Below, in pieces: positions 60,901 through 64,000 of a stretch of DNA of 64,000 nt. Where the stretch lies: the NCBI GenBank assembly GCA_026545225.1, contig CM048852.1, positions 16,844,146 through 16,908,145 on the forward strand, read 5' to 3'. The first letter of the stretch is position 1. The number at the start of each line of letters is the position of its first letter. This DNA comes from Cornus controversa (Eukaryota; Streptophyta; Magnoliopsida; Cornales; Cornaceae). Both the position numbers and the translations under genes were made by a program. The notes beneath the pieces are model-generated. The model saw only the letters and a program-made list of their open reading frames with translations, had not been told where the DNA came from and did not search any database.

Positions 60901-61827
60901 ATCATTGAAATATTTGATGTGTGGGGCATTGACTTCATGGGACCATTTCCACCCTCTACTGGTCATGAGTACATACTTGTGGCGGTGGACTACGTATCTA
61001 AGTGGATAAAGGCCGTTGCTACCAAAACCAATGATCACGTAGTCGTGGTTAAATTCATTCAAGCTAACATTTTTAGCCGGTTTGGTACGCCTCGGGCCAT
61101 CATCAGTGACGGAGGTAAACATTTCTGTAACCGGTTCCTTCGAACCTTGCTTCTCAAATACTCCGTCACACACAAAGTAGCCACCCCATACCATCCTCAA
61201 ACTAGTGGCCAAGTAGAAGTATCCAATAGGGAGATTAAGAACATTCTTCAGAAAACTGTTCGGCCCGACCGGAAGGATTGGTCATTGCGACTAAACGATG
61301 CATTATGGGCATACCGAACCGCATATAAAACTCCCATTGGAATGTCACCTTATCGGTTAGTTTATGGCAAGGCGTGCCATCTTCCGGTTGAATTGGAGCA
61401 TAAAGCTATGTGGGCCACCAAAACTTTCAATTTTGACATGGAAAAGGCCGGCTCTAATCGAAAGCTTCAATTAAATGAATTGGAAGAATTGCGACATGAC
61501 GCGTATGAGAATGCGAAAATCTATAAGGCAAAGTCCAAAGCCTTTCATGATCGTAATATTCGAGTCAAAACATTTTCGCCGGGCCAAAAAGTTTGGTTGT
61601 ACAACTCACGCCTCCATTTGTTTCCCGGAAAACTTCGCTCCCGTTGGGATGGTCCATTTTTGTTTAATTCCGTCGCTCCCCACGGAGCGGTGGAATTGAA
61701 GGACTTGAAGGATGGCTCGATGTTCAAAGTAAATGGGCAGCGCTTAAAAGTGTGCGTGGATGACCAAGTCACCACCGAATACGTGGATGTCGTCACTTTG
61801 ACGGATCCCGTGTATTTTGACTCGTGA
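58000..61827 (+). pseudogene. Pol of element G: protease, RT, RNase H, integrase
   Basis: Domains in order. Protease is at about 58280-58570 (LLDLGASVNLLPFSVYQQLG, IPIILGRPFLATANACVN). RT is at about 59150-59950 ([40 protein letters not shown], active site VFMDDFSIFG near 59650, REIRSFLGHAGFYRRFI). RNase H is at about 60070-60440 ([58 protein letters not shown]). Integrase is at about 60640-61560 (zinc-binding [15 protein letters not shown], core [12 protein letters not shown] and [45 protein letters not shown]), followed by [24 protein letters not shown] and [12 protein letters not shown] at the end. All catalytic blocks are recognisable. A handful of breaks make it a fossil. Confidence 0.92.
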
Positions 61828-61997
61828 GCCGATCCGGACGTCGCGCCATAGACGTGTAAGGTGGCGAAGCCATGGTAGCTATCAAGCTTCCATGGTGTCC
61901 CTTTTATCCAAAGTAGGTTTGTATCTAAGCAATGTAGTATCTAATTCCCAAATATCCAAGTCCCTGAAGCATCTTTTAAACTGACTGTTTTTGAGCA
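61828..61997 (+). other. Spacer between pol and palindromic cluster of G
   Basis: Noncoding. It aligns with 26046-26212 of element A (reverse strand), including AGACGTGTAAGGTGGC and TTTTTGAGCATTTCGAT. Confidence 0.6.
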
Positions 61998-62345
61998 TTT
62001 CGATTGATCGAAATTTTGGTTTCGATTGATCGAAAAATTGCAGAGATTTGCCAAGTCCAAAGTCCCGAGAGGTGGTATTCTTCGATTGCACTTCGATAGG
62101 TCTTCGATCGATCGAAACTTTCGATTGATCGAAATGGGATTTCGATTGATCAAAATAAAAGTTTGATTGCATCAATTAAATGTTCGATTGATCGAAGTAA
62201 AAATGTGATTCAGGGAAGAAATTTTCGATTGATCGAAGAGACAATCTCGATCCATCGAAGCTGGTTTCGATTGATCGAAGCAACATTTCGATCAATCGAA
62301 ATGTCGATTGATCGAAATTCACATTTCGATCAATCGAAATGCACG
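61998..62345. repeat. Palindromic-word cluster upstream of the third ORF of G
   Basis: At least twelve words of the type TTTCGATTGATCGAAA or its reverse TTTCGATCAATCGAAA stand in 350 bp, irregularly spaced and in both orientations. CTCTCGGGAC (reverse strand, 62063-62072) lies between words, as in D and A. The matching cluster in A is 25680-26045. Confidence 0.88.
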
Positions 62346-62350
62346 CGGAG

Positions 62351-62400
62351 CCTGCACGTGAGCCGAAAATCTATTTAAACCGTTGGGCTTCCCTCCCATT
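62351..62400 (+). promoter_or_regulatory. G-box and TATA-like box before the third ORF of G
   Basis: CACGTG at 62355-62360 and TATTTAAA at 62372-62379, directly after the palindromic cluster. Both motifs and their spacing are kept in element A. They suggest that the third ORF has its own start of transcription at about 62400. This is inferred only from the sequence. Confidence 0.55.
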
Positions 62401-62601
62401 TTAAAAGGCCATCCGAATTCTTCTCTCCCTCTGTGCGATCCAAGCCTTCTCCAAGCACTCCCGAGCACTCGATCTTCCATTCCCGATCATCCGCCGCCAT
62501 CCGACGCAGTCCGAAGCCACCGCTAGCACTTGCGCGATCTTCTCTTTGCGGCTGCGAGTGGAGTTTTCTTTGGTTGAGCCGTTCTTCTTCTTCCTCACGA
62601 G

Positions 62602-62987
62602 GTAAGTGATGCATGGCTACTTTTTGTTTACTCTCTCGCCATTTTTGATAATTTTACGGCGTAATAAACATAGTTAGATAATGTTGGGATGGATGGTTGC
62701 GATTGCGATATGTATAACAAGATTTTGTGGGTTTCGGGGGGTAGGAATTCATGTAGGAGTGGGATTTGGCATTTTCTTCGTTTCAAACGCTTAGTGTACG
62801 GTGTGTAACCGCGGCACCTTCGTTTCGGTTGCACCCGTTCACATTGCCTCTTCGAGAGCGACTTTTTGCATTCTTGTCAGTACCATGGACTAGGACTTCA
62901 TTTTTATTTTTATTCTTTTAGTTTAGTAGTAGTTTCACTTTCTTCTTATTCATCTTTTATTTACGTACCTTTTGGAATCCAGTGCAG
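62602..62987 (+). other. Candidate leader intron before the third ORF of G
   Basis: Donor GAG|GTAAGTGATGCAT and acceptor AGTGCAG bound 386 bp, the same length as in element A (25037-25422). The inner sequence is T-rich towards the acceptor. The ORF start follows 14 bases after the acceptor. Another AG at 62981-62982 is also possible. Confidence 0.55.
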
Positions 62988-63001
62988 ACTGTTCCGAGGC
63001 C

Positions 63002-64000
63002 ATGGCGAGAGTGAAGAACGCCGCCGGTGCTGTTCGCGACGTGCCCGGGCGAGCCTTCCGGTCTCGGAAGTGCAACCCGAAGCAGGTTTTCGACTTAGCC
63101 GAGTTCGAGGGGCGTCCCGACACAGCGTGGACCGTTGCCGAGCTCAGGAGGCGTCGCCTCGACAGGCTATGTGTGCCTCCCACCGACGTGGCACACGAGC
63201 GCCTAGTGCAGGTCTTTTACGAGCATATGACCTACTCCTGCACCGCACCAGATACACTCGAGACGGTCGTGGCCACTGTCACGATCACGATTACGCCGAG
63301 CCAGATTGCTCATATGCTCGGCATCCCTCACCAGCAGTCGACGGATATGGTTGGCCCGGACGGTCAGCCACTTTATAGAGCCGCGCTCCCAGCCGACACT
63401 ACGCTCTTCTCGATGGTGATGGACATGTGTGGCGGGGAGTTTACCACACCCCATCGCAACTGCACGTCCAAATCGATGTGCCCGAGCAGATATTGGTTCC
63501 TGGACACCGTTCTCCTCAAGAACGCGTGTCCGCTGCAGCACGTGGCAGAGCGCAGGGGCGACCTCCTTCGTTGCCTCTATGCTTTCCATACGGGCACTTG
63601 GTTTTCTGTCCCATCGCTTATCTGGGGGCAGATGCACAAAGTTTGGGATGGCCTCGTCAACAAGAGGAAGAAGAGAGCAGCGAGTTGGCAGCTTCCCTTT
63701 CCGTTCCTGATCGCCGCTTTTCTCAGCAGTGCCAGTATACTGGTCAGTCGGACTGACATTCAGTTGGCACTGCCCACCCGCTTCACATCTACTCAGTGGG
63801 ATCGGGTGAGGCGACACTTAGAGCGACAGGACCATCAGGGTGATCCACCAGACGATGTCGATATGGATGCCCCGGTGGAGATGGATGAGGGAGAGCCTGC
63901 AGGGGCGGACTCAGAGGAGGAGGAGATGGAGGAGGAGGAGATGGATGTCGCTGCAGAGCGGCATGATATCTTAGCGACGGGCTATTCCTGCCTGGCGGCT
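63002..64000 (+). CDS. Third ORF (putative plant transposon protein type) of element G, open to the window end
   Basis: A single frame opens at ATG 63002 (MARVKNAAGAVRDVPGR) and stays open for 333 codons to the window edge, so the stop is outside. Parts by residue: basic N-terminus (1-25), FDLAEFEGRPDTAW (about 33-46), RLVQVFYEHMTY (68-79), ITPSQIAHMLGIPHQQ (95-112), signature SKSMCPSRYWFLDTVL (about 158-175), WFSVPSLIWGQMHKVWDGL (about 200-220), hydrophobic FPFLIAAFLSSASILV (about 236-252), strong acidic hinge (about 290-318), then the start of the coiled-coil end seen in A and E. The family is of unknown function and lies at the env-like position of Athila elements. The codon use is GC-rich compared with gag and pol. 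The start is chosen because A has the same start after the same intron-like segment. Confidence 0.8.
   Translation, partial: MARVKNAAGAVRDVPGRAFRSRKCNPKQVFDLAEFEGRPDTAWTVAELRRRRLDRLCVPPTDVAHERLVQVFYEHMTYSCTAPDTLETVVATVTITITPSQIAHMLGIPHQQSTDMVGPDGQPLYRAALPADTTLFSMVMDMCGGEFTTPHRNCTSKSMCPSRYWFLDTVLLKNACPLQHVAERRGDLLRCLYAFHTGTWFSVPSLIWGQMHKVWDGLVNKRKKRAASWQLPFPFLIAAFLSSASILVSRTDIQLALPTRFTSTQWDRVRRHLERQDHQGDPPDDVDMDAPVEMDEGEPAGADSEEEEMEEEEMDVAAERHDILATGYSCLAA

Larger units (their letters stand above)
54853..64000 (+). mobile_element. Element G: Athila-like Ty3/gypsy element, sister of A, running off the window
   Basis: The 5' LTR (54853-56251) is followed by gag, protease, RT, RNase H, integrase, a palindromic cluster with promoter-like motifs, a candidate leader intron and an open third ORF that runs off the right edge. 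The 3' LTR is not in the window. The LTR is about 90% like element A's by eye, and the gag and protease are nearly the same protein. It is the most complete Athila-like copy here, with all protein domains recognisable, but pol and the region before it carry a handful of breaks. The leader between LTR and gag does not align by eye with A's. Confidence 0.9.

Noticed and set aside
61998-62345. Reading the palindromic cluster as a CRISPR array
   Set aside because: Units vary in orientation and sequence, spacing is irregular and short, and the setting is a plant retrotransposon.
63002-64000. Calling the third ORF a DNA transposase because of the family name
   Set aside because: No DDE/D triad, zinc finger or terminal inverted repeats are visible; it is always placed after pol within an LTR element.

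Overview
The window looks like nuclear DNA of a flowering plant. It consists almost entirely of nested LTR retrotransposons, and I found no convincing host gene, tRNA, rRNA or CRISPR array. Evidence for a plant: Athila-type elements with a tRNA-Asp primer site and an extra 3' ORF of the 'putative plant transposon protein' type, Tekay-type chromoviruses with the AATTTCGAGGACGAAATT tail, a copia remnant, and many AT microsatellites. The species cannot be told from the sequence. All elements are treated here as fossils.

Left block (1-16700). Copia remnant F (+, pol and 3' LTR at 14764-16700) was hit by Athila-like element E (+). E enters from the left edge and ends with its 3' LTR at 13429-14763. 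E was in turn hit by Tekay chromovirus D (-, 1866-12504). The stretch 16701-18750 is AT-rich and unclassified.

Middle block (18751-54395). Four elements are stacked, all on the minus strand. H (18751-54395) is an old gag-only element with 0.36 kb LTRs. Inside it lies B (20015-51919), an Athila-like element. A (20547-30758), a second Athila-like element, sits in B's 3' LTR. C (35927-46535), a LARD-like element whose 3.86 kb LTRs are longer than its body, sits in B's RNase H region. Target-site duplications read directly are ATAAA (H), GGCCC (B), ATAAT (A) and GAGTC (C). By-eye LTR divergence falls from about 10% (H) through 5-7% (B) to 2-3% (A) and 1-2% (C), which agrees with the nesting order.

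Right block (54396-64000). After a short unclassified spacer comes G (+, from 54853, running off the window), a sister of A that carries gag, protease, RT, RNase H, integrase and an open third ORF.

The most interesting signal is a short inverted-repeat word, TTTCGATTGATCGAAA, found in dense clusters. The clusters lie in the LTRs of Athila-like A and G, in the LTRs of the unrelated Tekay element D, and a second time inside A and G just upstream of the third ORF. There the cluster is followed by a G-box, a TATA-like box and a 386-bp candidate leader intron, in both A and G. B has the same layout with a changed word (GATYGATC core, G/C arms), and E's LTR has another variant. This looks like a regulatory cassette that drives the third ORF separately and has moved between retrotransposon clades. 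A second oddity is a four-copy, about 100-bp tandem repeat containing the primer-binding site in the leader of C.
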